Origin: Merdimmobilis hominis
GTDB taxonomy: Bacteria > Bacillota > Clostridia > Oscillospirales > Ruminococcaceae
NCBI RefSeq assembly: GCF_016901855.1
Contig: NZ_JACJKY010000019.1
Location: 1 to 45,286, forward strand
Length of the DNA stretch: 45,286 nt
Direction of reading: 5' to 3'
Shown here one piece after another: positions 17,080-25,165 of the stretch. Position 1 is the stretch's first letter; every line of letters starts with the position of its first letter. The notes beneath the pieces were generated by a model. It did not search any database. It was not told the origin of the DNA and was given only the letters and a program-made list of their open reading frames with translations. A program made the translations under genes and the position numbers.

Positions 17080-18099
17080 ATGAACTCCCCGATTTTTGCC
17101 GGATATGTCGTTGCTTCCGGTCTGCCGCATATCACCGAAAGCCAGGCAAAACGGCTCACCCATTTGAATGTTGCATTCGGCATTGTCAAAGACAAGAAAA
17201 TCAATGTGGAAGCCATTGAAAAATACTTCCGGTTTCTGCCGAAACTGCGCGCATACAATCCGAATTTGAACATTCTGCTCTCGACCGGCGGCGGCAACCA
17301 GATCGGCCACGGCGAAGCAACCGCTGACGAAGCATCGTTAAACGCGTTTGTCGATTCGACCATGGAAGTCGTCGAGCGCTATGACTTTGACGGTATTGAC
17401 TGCGACTGGGAATTTCCGGGTTACTATGGCAACAAAGAGGAAAAATATCAGTTTACCGCACTGATGACCGCATACCGCAAAGTACTCGACGAATATGCAC
17501 AAAAACGCGGCAGAAAATGCTTCCTCACAACGGCTGCTGCAGCAGGTCAGTGGTACCTCGACGACATCGAGATGGACAAAATTCATCCGCTTTTGGATTT
17601 TGTCAACCTGATGACATACGATCTGCGCGGTTGGAACCAGCCGACCGGTCACCACACAAACCTGTTTGAGCCAAAAGACGCACCGATCAAATTCAGCACA
17701 CATGAAGGTGTCACACTGCTGCTTGACGCAGGCGTTCCGGCAGAAAAAATCGTCATCGGCGCGGCATTTTATTCCAGACGCTGGGACGGTGTCAAATCGT
17801 GCGAAAACCACGGTCTTCACCAGGAAGCCGAAACAATCGGCGATTTCGGTCCGCGCTATACGGAAATCGCACTGATCTACGAAAAGAGCCCGCAGTTTGT
17901 CAAATATTTCGATGAAACCGCAAAAGCGCCGTTTTTGTTCGACGGCTATTCGTTCATCTCGTATGACGACCCGATGTCGCTTTCCTACAAAGCAAAATAC
18001 GTCAAAGAAAACAGCTTGGGCGGTATGATGTACTGGGAGCACACCTCAGACGCAACCGGCACGCTGTTTGATGCAATTTACAACGGTTTGTTCTTATAA
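17080..18099 (+). CDS. Glycoside hydrolase family 18 (chitinase/endoglucosaminidase-like), cytosolic
   Basis: A 339-residue TIM-barrel enzyme acting on N-acetylglucosamine-containing glycans. The GH18 catalytic motif DGIDCDWE is complete, with E111 as acid and D109 supporting the substrate-assisted mechanism. Other family marks are ILLSTGGG (the SxGG strand, about 65-72), NLMTYDL and the C-terminal GGMMYWEH tryptophan strand. There is no signal peptide, cell-wall domain or chitin-binding module, so it works inside the cell, perhaps on imported chito- or muropeptide-type oligosaccharides. AAAGGCGGA precedes the ATG. It is the only gene between its promoter and the hairpin at 18131. Chitinase versus endo-beta-N-acetylglucosaminidase versus spore/wall enzyme cannot be decided. 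Confidence 0.88.
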   Translation: MNSPIFAGYVVASGLPHITESQAKRLTHLNVAFGIVKDKKINVEAIEKYFRFLPKLRAYNPNLNILLSTGGGNQIGHGEATADEASLNAFVDSTMEVVERYDFDGIDCDWEFPGYYGNKEEKYQFTALMTAYRKVLDEYAQKRGRKCFLTTAAAAGQWYLDDIEMDKIHPLLDFVNLMTYDLRGWNQPTGHHTNLFEPKDAPIKFSTHEGVTLLLDAGVPAEKIVIGAAFYSRRWDGVKSCENHGLHQEAETIGDFGPRYTEIALIYEKSPQFVKYFDETAKAPFLFDGYSFISYDDPMSLSYKAKYVKENSLGGMMYWEHTSDATGTLFDAIYNGLFL

Positions 18100-18101
18100 G
18101 G

Positions 18102-18129
18102 TTGCACCAAAAGAAAAATGTGGTATACT
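18102..18129 (+). promoter_or_regulatory. Promoter upstream of the phosphatase gene
   Basis: TTGCAC, 16 bases and TATACT with an upstream TGG (extended -10). It lies three bases after the GH18 stop, so its transcript would begin inside the following hairpin. Confidence 0.5.
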
Positions 18130-18130
18130 A

Positions 18131-18162
18131 ATAGATGCAGGAAATCCTGCATCTATTTTTTT
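18131..18162 (+). terminator. Terminator of the GH18 gene
   Basis: A 12-bp perfect stem ATAGATGCAGGA/TCCTGCATCTAT with a two-base loop and a following T run. Confidence 0.85.
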
Positions 18163-18183
18163 GACTCAACACGGAGGCGTTTT

Positions 18184-18717
18184 ATGCACCTGCTCGTCAC
18201 CCGCCACGGGGAAACCACGTGGAATGTGCAAAACAAAATCTGCGGCAGAACGGATGCACCGCTCACACCGCGCGGCATCGAACAAGCACATGCACTTGCA
18301 CAGAAACTCTGCGGCACACAGATTGACACCATCATCTGTTCACCGCTTTCACGCGCAAAGGAAACCGCACAGATTATTCAGTCTGTCTGCGGCGGCGAAC
18401 TTTTGGTGGATGAACGGCTGATCGAACAGGACTATGGCATATTCGAGGGCGAAGACCGGTTTTCGGAAGCATTTTTAGCGAACAAACGACAGTTTGCCTG
18501 CCGGTATCCGGGCGGCGAATCGATGATGATGCTTGCACACCGCGTCTACGGCCTGCTCGACGAATGTAAAGCAGAGCATCACAACAAAACGGTTTTGCTT
18601 GTCTGCCATAACGGTGTCTGCCGTGTGATTCACACCTATTTTCACGACCTCACGAATGAGGCGTATACGCAGTTTTCACTCGAAAACTGCGGCTTGCTGC
18701 GTTATTCCGTAAAATAA
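18184..18717 (+). CDS. Histidine phosphatase / phosphoglycerate mutase family protein
   Basis: A 177-residue cytosolic phosphatase of the branch that uses a phosphohistidine intermediate. The N-terminal RHGETTWN carries the nucleophile H8 with R7; the second catalytic histidine is in LLVCHNGVCRVI near residue 141. The substrate may be a small sugar or nucleotide phosphate; length and lack of the longer mutase loops favour phosphatase over glycolytic mutase. GGAGG precedes the ATG at 18184, whereas the longer open frame from 18118 starts inside the terminator. The downstream FemAB-type gene begins 36 bases later and is probably cotranscribed. Confidence 0.88.
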   Translation: MHLLVTRHGETTWNVQNKICGRTDAPLTPRGIEQAHALAQKLCGTQIDTIICSPLSRAKETAQIIQSVCGGELLVDERLIEQDYGIFEGEDRFSEAFLANKRQFACRYPGGESMMMLAHRVYGLLDECKAEHHNKTVLLVCHNGVCRVIHTYFHDLTNEAYTQFSLENCGLLRYSVK

Positions 18718-18753
18718 ATTCACCGGCATCCGGTGCAAAGGAGGAGAGCGTGG

Positions 18754-19824
18754 ATGGGAACATCCCGTACATTTTCAAACGAAGAAATCGACGCATTTGT
18801 CATTGCCAATAAAAAAGGACATTTCATGCAGTCACCTCGCTGGGGAACCGTCAAAAAAGAGTGGACAAGCCGTATTTTAGTCAGTCAGCGTGAAGATGGC
18901 TCGATTGCCGGAACGCTCCATGTACTGATCCGCAAAACACCGGTATTCGGCTACTCGCTGATGTATGCACCGCGCGGCCCGGTCTGCGACGTTCACGACG
19001 AGAAAACGATCGCCGATTTGATCTCACAGGCAAAAGCGCTCTGCAAAGAAATGCGCTGCTACGAGCTCAAAATGGACCCGGACGTTCCGATTCAGGACAC
19101 GAAGTTTTCCGATCTCATGAAAAAACAAGGCTTCCGCATTGATACGTCGATGTCCGGCTTTTCGGCCGCACAGCCGCATTTTGTCTTCCGGTTAAACATC
19201 AAAGACCGCACGGAAGATGACATCATGGCCGGATTTGAAAAACAGACCCGTAAAAACGTGCGCCGCGCTGTCAAATTCGGCATCACAAGCCGTGTCGGCA
19301 CGCGTGAGGACATTCCGCTGTTATATGAAATGGTGGAGGAAACCTCCCGCCGTCAGGGATTTGCGCACCGTCCGATCGAATATTTCTATCGGCTTTACGA
19401 CGCATTCGCACCCGAATATGCCCGCTTGTATGTGATGGAATACGAAGGCGAGGTCTGCTGCTGCAGCCTGGTCGTGTGCTACGGCAACAAAGTCTGGTCG
19501 GTCTATAGCGGCACAAGCGATCACCACCGCGAAAAGAAAGCCACTTTTCTCATGCGTATGGAACAGATTCGCTGGGGACTCGAACGCGGATGCGAAATCT
19601 ACGATCTAATGGGTGTGCCGGGCGAAGTTCCCGAGGATCACCCGCTATACGGACTGTATGCGGTCAAACGCGGATTCGGCGGCGAGCTCACCGAGTTCAC
19701 CGGTGAAATGGATCTTGTCACAAACCGGTTTATCTACTTCTTGGCAGAACACGGCGAGCGTACCGTTCGTTCGATCCGCCGCACGATCAAATCTGCCACA
19801 CGCACAAAGAAAAAACAGCAATAA
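18754..19824 (+). CDS. FemAB/FemX-family peptidoglycan bridge aminoacyltransferase
   Basis: A 356-residue cytosolic enzyme with two GNAT-like folds. Family proteins attach amino acids from aminoacyl-tRNA to the lysine or similar side chain of lipid II. Characteristic stretches are HFMQSPRWGTVKKEW at the N-terminus, YAPRGPVCD, KQTRKNVRRAVKFGI in the middle and YDLMGVPGEV near the C-terminus. The long helical coiled-coil arm of FemA is not evident, so it is closer to the FemX/MurM-like single-lobed length. The amino acid added cannot be told. A GTG seven codons earlier is open, but AGGAGG is correctly spaced for the ATG at 18754. The C-terminal tail is very basic (RTKKKQQ). Confidence 0.88.
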   Translation: MGTSRTFSNEEIDAFVIANKKGHFMQSPRWGTVKKEWTSRILVSQREDGSIAGTLHVLIRKTPVFGYSLMYAPRGPVCDVHDEKTIADLISQAKALCKEMRCYELKMDPDVPIQDTKFSDLMKKQGFRIDTSMSGFSAAQPHFVFRLNIKDRTEDDIMAGFEKQTRKNVRRAVKFGITSRVGTREDIPLLYEMVEETSRRQGFAHRPIEYFYRLYDAFAPEYARLYVMEYEGEVCCCSLVVCYGNKVWSVYSGTSDHHREKKATFLMRMEQIRWGLERGCEIYDLMGVPGEVPEDHPLYGLYAVKRGFGGELTEFTGEMDLVTNRFIYFLAEHGERTVRSIRRTIKSATRTKKKQQ

Positions 19825-19826
19825 TC

Positions 19827-19857
19827 AAAACCGCCGCAGACTGCTGCGGCGGTTTTT
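19827..19857 (+). terminator. Terminator after the FemAB-type gene
   Basis: CCGCCGCAG/CTGCGGCGG stem, four-base loop and five T residues, just after the stop codon. Confidence 0.9.
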
Positions 19858-19877
19858 CTCAAAAAGGAGGAATCCCC

Positions 19878-20444
19878 TTGCCCTCATTCAACGCGTTAAC
19901 ACTTGCACATTCATTTTTATCATCACATGTTAAGCCGGGTGATCTTTGCATCGATGCGACTGCCGGACGCGGACGGGATACGGTATTTTTATGCCGGTTA
20001 GTCGGAGACAGCGGCCGTGTGCTCGCCTATGATATTCAAAAAGACGCTGTGCACGAAACAGCCGCACTGTTAGAGAAAGAACATCTCTCGCACATCGGGC
20101 AGGTGTTTCAAAAAAGTCACGACCGCATGACGGAGGATGCCGAACTGGAGACGGTTCGCGCGATTGTATTTAATTTCGGATGGCTGCCGGGCGGTGACCA
20201 CAACATATTCACTCGCGCCCAAACGAGTATCCGCGCCATCGAACAGGGACTTAAACTCCTTGCACCCGACGGTGTGATGAGCCTTAGCATTTACTATGGA
20301 AAAGAAAACGGCACTTCCGAACGCGATGCTCTGCTCTCCTATCTTTCGTCGATCGACCCGAAAATCGCCACGGTGCTCGTCGGCAATTTTGTAAACCGGA
20401 AAAACAATCCCGCAATTCCTGTATTTATTCTAAAAGGTGTATAA
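19878..20444 (+). CDS. mnmM: Class I SAM-dependent methyltransferase, YtqB/MnmM-like
   Basis: A 188-residue Rossmann-fold methyltransferase. The SAM-binding motif I is CIDATAGRGRDTVFL (about 24-38), motif II ends in YD at about 52, and FNFGWLPGGDHN (about 98-109) is the diagnostic stretch of the YtqB family. In Bacillus subtilis YtqB (MnmM) methylates the 5-aminomethyl group of wobble uridine in tRNA; the function here follows from that family. The start is a TTG at 19878, chosen because AAGGAGG sits seven bases before it and no ATG is suitably placed. It directly follows a terminator, so it needs readthrough or a weak promoter that I cannot identify. Confidence 0.85.
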   Translation: MPSFNALTLAHSFLSSHVKPGDLCIDATAGRGRDTVFLCRLVGDSGRVLAYDIQKDAVHETAALLEKEHLSHIGQVFQKSHDRMTEDAELETVRAIVFNFGWLPGGDHNIFTRAQTSIRAIEQGLKLLAPDGVMSLSIYYGKENGTSERDALLSYLSSIDPKIATVLVGNFVNRKNNPAIPVFILKGV

Positions 20445-20479
20445 AAACGAAGCGACAGCGTTTTGCTGTCGCTTCGTTT
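20445..20479. terminator. Bidirectional terminator between mnmM and the second lipoprotein gene
   Basis: AAACGAAGCGACAGC pairs perfectly with GCTGTCGCTTCGTTT around a five-base loop, with T-rich sequence after it on each strand. The two flanking genes converge here. Confidence 0.9.
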
Positions 20480-20481
20480 GT

Positions 20482-21066
20482 TTATTTCGCTTGTTCGGCG
20501 AAGATCGCATCAATATATTCTCTGCTCCAGACCTCACGGGTATCCGGAAGAAGATAAGAAGAAAGTCCCGGGCCGCGCGGATAACCGTCGCGCGAAAGAT
20601 CATCTTCCTGCATGATTTCCCAGAGCTTATCATCTGTATATTCCAGCGAAACATCAACTGTATACGGCGTTTCATCCCGATACACACTCACGGTCATCTG
20701 TGTATAATCGAGCGTATCATCTTCTTTAAATGAATATAGAATAAATCCGTTCAGTGGATATCCTCTTCCGAGAACCGCTTCTGGCCCTTCTGTTTCCACA
20801 GCCGCATCGGAAAACAGCGCTTCAATGTACTTGTTTCCTTCCGCGGTTCCGGTCAGATCGATCGGATCAATTTTCGGACCGAACGGTTCGTCTACGCTCC
20901 ATTCATCCGGATGGCGGCCGGCATACAACGTAACAGTTTCAATCTGGGAGGAAGAGGTCAATCCCGCACGCGCCGCAAGACTGTCTTTTTGCGCCTTGAC
21001 GCTGCAGCCAGACATGGATAAGAGCAGTACCACACACACAAGAAACAGACTGATTGCTTTCTTCAT
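20482..21066 (-). CDS. Small lipoprotein of unknown function
   Basis: A 194-residue extracytoplasmic lipoprotein that I cannot assign. The N-terminus MKKAISLFLVCVVLLLS is a clear signal with lipobox SMSGC and lipid cysteine C21. The mature part is acidic and contains a segment YAGRHPDEWSVDEPFG followed by PIDLTGTAEGNKYIEALFS, and later YSFKEDDTLDYTQM; these suggest a compact soluble beta-rich domain. GGAGGCGGT precedes the ATG at 21066; the frame opens further upstream without support. It has its own consensus-like promoter and is monocistronic. It has no visible relation to the neighbouring aro operon. Confidence 0.75.
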   Translation of the reverse strand: MKKAISLFLVCVVLLLSMSGCSVKAQKDSLAARAGLTSSSQIETVTLYAGRHPDEWSVDEPFGPKIDPIDLTGTAEGNKYIEALFSDAAVETEGPEAVLGRGYPLNGFILYSFKEDDTLDYTQMTVSVYRDETPYTVDVSLEYTDDKLWEIMQEDDLSRDGYPRGPGLSSYLLPDTREVWSREYIDAIFAEQAK

Positions 21067-21126
21067 ATGACCGCCTCCTTTTTCAATCGAACGCCTTATA
21101 AAAATGATTCCAGTTGTTCTAATTTT

Positions 21127-21155
21127 ATTGTATACGATTGATAACAATTTGTCAA
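21127..21155 (-). promoter_or_regulatory. Sigma-A promoter of the second lipoprotein gene
   Basis: On the minus strand TTGACA (21155-21150), exactly 17 bases and TACAAT (21132-21127). GATTGA and TCAATC flank the spacer as a loose inverted repeat. Confidence 0.8.
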
Positions 21156-21171
21156 TCTATATAAAAACTTT

Positions 21172-21210
21172 TTTACAAAAAAGCATCGATGCAATTCTGC
21201 ATCGATGCTT
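21172..21210 (-). terminator. Terminator of the aromatic pathway operon
   Basis: On the minus strand a perfect 13-bp stem AAGCATCGATGCA/TGCATCGATGCTT with a four-base loop is followed by a T-rich run. It lies nine bases beyond the aroA stop. Confidence 0.9.
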
Positions 21211-21218
21211 TCGAAAAC

Positions 21219-22466
21219 TTATTTTAAAAAAGAAAGATCCTCAAAGAAATTTGGATAGGATTTATTCACACACTCTGCGCCGTTAATCGTGACCGGATAT
21301 TCCGCCACACGCGCAAATATCGCAAGACTCATTGCGACTCGGTGATCGTTATGCGCCTCCACAATGCACGGCGCGGTCATCGGGCGGCGGGAAGTAATCG
21401 TCACACTGTCCGCATCTGACGACATATCGACACCAAGCTTTGAAAGCTCAGCTTCCATTGCGGCAATCCGGTCAGATTCTTTTAATCGAAGCCGCCCTGC
21501 ATGAAGAAAATGCGTCACTCCATTCGCAAAGGAAGCCAATACCATCAAAATCGGCCCCAAATCGGGACAATCCGCAAGATCCACCACCTGGCCGGTAAGC
21601 GGTGCACGCCGCACACACACAGAATCTTCCGATCGGTCAACCTGCGCACCGAATTGCTCTAATAATTCGCAGATCACACGGTCTCCCTGCAGGCTGTCCT
21701 GCGAAAGTCCCGTGCTTTTCACTTCACCGCACAGCGCACCAAGTACACCGAAAAACGCCATCTGTGAATAATCACCCTCGACTGCCATGTCACACGGGTT
21801 ATACCGCTGATTCCCGGGAATCCGAAACGTATTATCATTCACCTGCTCAACCACAATCCCGAATCGTGAGAGTACGTCGCACGTAATCTGCACATAGGAA
21901 GCCGATTCAAACGGCGGCGTAATCCGGATGATCGAATCACCGTCACAAAGCGGGAGTGTAAACAAAAGTCCCGTGATAAACTGGGAGCTCACGCTTCCGT
22001 CAACTGTAATCTCTCCGCTTTTCACCGCACCATAGAGATGCACGCCCGATTTATCCACGAAAAAGGAATGTCCTTGTGATGCAAACAATGTTTCATACAC
22101 GGTCTGCGGACGTTCAAGTAATCGTCCGCGGCCGGTCAGCGTGACCGCTCCGCCGCAGAGCGAAAATACCGGAATCAAAAATCGAAGCGTCGAACCGGAT
22201 TCGATGCAGTCAGCAGTACATTGTTCCAGCTTTGGTACGCCGCCTGTACCTGTTACGATCAGCGTATCTCCATCACGTTCAAATGAAGCTCCCATGGAAG
22301 AAAGCGCACCGATCGTCGCCTTCATATCATCGGAATCGCCGATATGTGAAAGACGGCTTTGCCCATGTGCCAATGCGGCGCAGATGAGTGCACGATGCGC
22401 AACACTTTTCGACGGCGGAATCAAAATCGACCCCGATACCGCTTTCGGAGAAATGGTCTTCTGCAT
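21219..22466 (-). CDS. aroA: 3-phosphoshikimate 1-carboxyvinyltransferase (EPSP synthase)
   Basis: Converts shikimate 3-phosphate and phosphoenolpyruvate to EPSP, the sixth step of the shikimate pathway; cytosolic, 415 residues. Family marks are the N-terminal PPSKSVAHRALI with the substrate-binding lysine, SGSTLRFL, ERPQTVYETL, EGDYSQMAFF and RLRLKESDRI. The start is the ATG at 22466, one base after the aroF stop with GAGG eight bases before it; a longer frame would overlap aroF. It is the last gene of the operon. N-terminal GSTLRF rather than the GNAGT-type sequence suggests a class different from the E. coli enzyme, but I cannot state inhibitor sensitivity. Confidence 0.95.
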   Translation of the reverse strand: MQKTISPKAVSGSILIPPSKSVAHRALICAALAHGQSRLSHIGDSDDMKATIGALSSMGASFERDGDTLIVTGTGGVPKLEQCTADCIESGSTLRFLIPVFSLCGGAVTLTGRGRLLERPQTVYETLFASQGHSFFVDKSGVHLYGAVKSGEITVDGSVSSQFITGLLFTLPLCDGDSIIRITPPFESASYVQITCDVLSRFGIVVEQVNDNTFRIPGNQRYNPCDMAVEGDYSQMAFFGVLGALCGEVKSTGLSQDSLQGDRVICELLEQFGAQVDRSEDSVCVRRAPLTGQVVDLADCPDLGPILMVLASFANGVTHFLHAGRLRLKESDRIAAMEAELSKLGVDMSSDADSVTITSRRPMTAPCIVEAHNDHRVAMSLAIFARVAEYPVTINGAECVNKSYPNFFEDLSFLK

Positions 22467-22467
22467 C

Positions 22468-23484
22468 TCACATGCCTCGGCCGACAACTTTTGCAATCGC
22501 ACGGCCTTTTTCAATGAGTGTCTTGAATTTATCCGGTTTTAAAGACTGTGCACCATCGCTCCATGCACACTCCGGATTGTTGTGAACCTCGATAATCAAG
22601 CCGTCTGCACCTGCGGCAATCGCTGCAAGTGACATCGACTCCACAAGACGCCAGTCGCCGGTCGCGTGGGACGGGTCAATGATAATCGGCAGGTGTGTTT
22701 TCTGTTTGATAATCGGAATGACGCTCAAGTCAAGCGTATTGCGGGTATATTTTTCAAATGTACGGATACCACGCTCACAGAGAATGACATTCTCGTTGCC
22801 GCCTGCCATGATGTACTCTGCCGCCATGATCCACTCTTCGATCGTATTGGAAAGACCGCGTTTTAACAGCACCGGTTTTCTGATCGTGCCGAGTGCTTTG
22901 AGCAGGTCAAAGTTCTGCATATTGCGCGCACCGACCTGAATGAGATCGACATTTTCGTCAAACTCCTGCAATTTGTCAATGCTCATGAGTTCGGAAACGA
23001 TCGGCATATGATATGCTTCACGCACCTCAGTCAGCCACTGAACGCCGAGTGTTCCCTGTCCCTGGAACGCATACGGCGAAGTACGCGGTTTGTATGCGCC
23101 GCCGCGGAACATTTTGGCGCCTGCTGCTGCAACACCCTCTGCAATTTGGAACAAGGATTCGCGTGTTTCTACCGAGCACGGACCGCCGATGACAACGATA
23201 TCTTCATTGCCGCCGACTTTCACACCCGAAACGTCGATCACACTGTCCGCCGGATGGAACATCCGGTTTGCCTTTTTATACGGCGCTGCGACACGCTGGA
23301 CATTGTCAACCGCCGGATTTGCCGCAATCACTTTTTCGTCCAAAACAGTGGTATCGCCGACAACGCCGTAAACGTTATAGTTTGCACCTTCAATCACTGT
23401 GACATGAAGGCCTTTTTGCTCAATCTGATTGATAATTTTCTGGGCTTCTTCTTTGGATGCATTTTTCTTTAAGGTAATAATCAT
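22468..23484 (-). CDS. aroF: 3-deoxy-7-phosphoheptulonate synthase (DAHP synthase, type I-beta)
   Basis: First enzyme of the shikimate pathway: condenses erythrose 4-phosphate with phosphoenolpyruvate. 338 residues. The first 67 residues form the ferredoxin-like regulatory domain (MIITLKKNASKEEAQ start), found in Thermotoga- and Clostridia-type enzymes and known in relatives to bind tyrosine or phenylalanine. The barrel has GGPCSVE (about 100-106), KPRTSPYAFQG, QVGARNMQNFDLL, a CERGIRTFE strand, DPSHATG and EVHNNPE with metal ligands. GGAGAG precedes the ATG, which lies six bases after the aroQ stop. Feedback control through the N-terminal domain is likely but not proven by sequence. Confidence 0.95.
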   Translation of the reverse strand: MIITLKKNASKEEAQKIINQIEQKGLHVTVIEGANYNVYGVVGDTTVLDEKVIAANPAVDNVQRVAAPYKKANRMFHPADSVIDVSGVKVGGNEDIVVIGGPCSVETRESLFQIAEGVAAAGAKMFRGGAYKPRTSPYAFQGQGTLGVQWLTEVREAYHMPIVSELMSIDKLQEFDENVDLIQVGARNMQNFDLLKALGTIRKPVLLKRGLSNTIEEWIMAAEYIMAGGNENVILCERGIRTFEKYTRNTLDLSVIPIIKQKTHLPIIIDPSHATGDWRLVESMSLAAIAAGADGLIIEVHNNPECAWSDGAQSLKPDKFKTLIEKGRAIAKVVGRGM

Positions 23485-23490
23485 AAAAAG

Positions 23491-23934
23491 TCACTCTCCG
23501 TCTTGTTCGATCATTTTTTTTAAATGCAGGATCGCCAGACGGTAGCCATCGAAACCGTAACCTGCAAATGTCGCACAGCACGCTTCTCTGACATACGAAA
23601 TCTGGCGGAACGATTCCCGTTTTGATACGTCGGACAAGTGAACCTCCACGGCGGGAAGCGCCACTGCCTTGACTGCATCGAGAATCGCAACACTGGTGTG
23701 GGTATACGCAGCGGGGTTAATCACAATGCCGTCCGCATTCTGGTAGGCACTCTGAATGAGATCAACAAGTTCACCTTCATGGTTTGTCTGTGCAATCTGC
23801 ACGTCGATCCCTTCCGCATCACATATACCCTGGATAAAGGCTTCCAGATCACGATATGTCTGCGCACCGTAAATTTGCGGTTCCCGAATCCCAAGCATAT
23901 TAAGATTCGGCCCGTTTAGTACAAGCAGTTTCAT
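23491..23934 (-). CDS. aroQ: Type II 3-dehydroquinate dehydratase
   Basis: Third step of the shikimate pathway: dehydrates 3-dehydroquinate. 147 residues, the standard size of this dodecameric enzyme. It contains NGPNLNMLGIREPQIYG with the catalytic tyrosine, QTNHEGELVDLI, NPAAYTHTSVAI and EVHLSDVSKRE with the catalytic histidine; the last motif is usually HLSN-(I/V)-xARE, so SDVSKRE is a mild deviation. The start at 23934, with GAGGAGA upstream, lies inside the end of the preceding aroE-aroK gene (35-base overlap), so translation is coupled. Confidence 0.95.
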   Translation of the reverse strand: MKLLVLNGPNLNMLGIREPQIYGAQTYRDLEAFIQGICDAEGIDVQIAQTNHEGELVDLIQSAYQNADGIVINPAAYTHTSVAILDAVKAVALPAVEVHLSDVSKRESFRQISYVREACCATFAGYGFDGYRLAILHLKKMIEQDGE

Positions 23935-25165
23935 AAAATTTCTCCTCGATTTTCTTGCAGACTGCGGACAAGTCTGCGTCATTTGTTACCGAAAACGTAC
24001 AGCACGCCCGGTAAACCGGCATTCGCGCGTCATACAGCGCGGACACCTCCGCCATACTTTTTGCAAGCGGACGCCCTTCGCCCACCGAGAGCAAAGAAAG
24101 CGGCCGGTCAATCAGACAAATCTCACCGTTTTGCAAAAGTGCGCGCACATTCGCCTGTGAGAGCACGGTTCCGCCGCCGCATGAAATCAAACAGCCGTTT
24201 TCCTTTGCCCATTCACGCACCACTTCTGCTTCAATTTTGCGGAATCCCGCTTCCCCAGCTTCGTCAAAAATTTCGGGAATCGATTTGTTCTCCCGTTTGA
24301 CAATCTCATCATCCAAATCAACAAATCGGCGGTTCATCATGTTCGCGAGCCGTTTGCCAATGGTTGTTTTTCCGCTCATCGGCATGCCGCACAGCACAAG
24401 ATTTTTCTTTTCTTTGATGAGCGACTCATACACCGCGTCAATTTGTTCTTCGGGAAGCGTTTTTGACAGAAAATAATCCGCCGCATATTTTGCCTGCGCA
24501 ACCAGCATCAACAATCCGCCGATTGCAGGGATTCCGCGCGACTGTGCATCGAGCACAAGATTTGTCTTGATAGGATTATACACCACATCGATCACTGTTT
24601 GCAACTGTTTAAAGTGGGAAAGCGGAAAATTTTCTTCTGCATTATTCGGAAACATGCCTGCCGGCGAGGCATTCACAATGATCTGAATCTGCGAAAGCGA
24701 CTGCGCTTGCTCATACGAAACGGTGCCCGGCTTATTTGACCGGCTTGCCACTGTGATCGAAGCGGCACCAAGTGACCGCATAACAGCCGAAGCCGTTTTG
24801 CATGTTCCGCCGCTTCCCAAAATGAGCACATGCGCACCCTGCACCTGTGCACCTACCGCACGGACAAGCGCCATCATTCCGGCAAAATCGGTATTGTGTC
24901 CAATCAGCCGGCCGTTTTCGTTGACGATCGTATTGACCGCGCCGATTGCCGCCGCGTGCGCATCCAGTTCGTCGCAATAGGGAATGACTGTTTCTTTATA
25001 GGGAATTGTCACGTTTACCGCACGAAATTTCTTTTCCGTTAAAAAGCGGTCAAGCTCCTTTGGCTCCATCGGCAGAAGTTCATACGAATAGCCGCCGAGC
25101 TGTTCATGAATCGGTTTTGAAAAGCTGTGTGAAAGCGTTTTTCCGATCAGTCCGTATTCTGCCAT
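23900..25165 (-). CDS. aroE-aroK: Shikimate dehydrogenase fused to shikimate kinase
   Basis: A 421-residue bifunctional protein catalysing steps four and five of the pathway. Residues 1-250 are AroE: SHSFS with the shikimate-binding serines S14 and S16, NVTIPYK with K57, GHNTDFAG with D93 and the NADP loop GSGGTCKTA (117-125). Residues 255-410 are shikimate kinase: Walker A GMPMSGKTTIGK (260-271), DLD (D283 and D285), FR at 308-309, SCGGGTV (328-334) and GRPL (364-367). There is a single frame without stop between the domains and a charged linker (ESLIKEKK). AGGAGG precedes the ATG at 25165. It overlaps aroC by 19 bases and aroQ by 35. Such fusions are unusual but occur in some Clostridia. 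Confidence 0.95.
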   Translation of the reverse strand: MAEYGLIGKTLSHSFSKPIHEQLGGYSYELLPMEPKELDRFLTEKKFRAVNVTIPYKETVIPYCDELDAHAAAIGAVNTIVNENGRLIGHNTDFAGMMALVRAVGAQVQGAHVLILGSGGTCKTASAVMRSLGAASITVASRSNKPGTVSYEQAQSLSQIQIIVNASPAGMFPNNAEENFPLSHFKQLQTVIDVVYNPIKTNLVLDAQSRGIPAIGGLLMLVAQAKYAADYFLSKTLPEEQIDAVYESLIKEKKNLVLCGMPMSGKTTIGKRLANMMNRRFVDLDDEIVKRENKSIPEIFDEAGEAGFRKIEAEVVREWAKENGCLISCGGGTVLSQANVRALLQNGEICLIDRPLSLLSVGEGRPLAKSMAEVSALYDARMPVYRACCTFSVTNDADLSAVCKKIEEKFYETACTKRAES

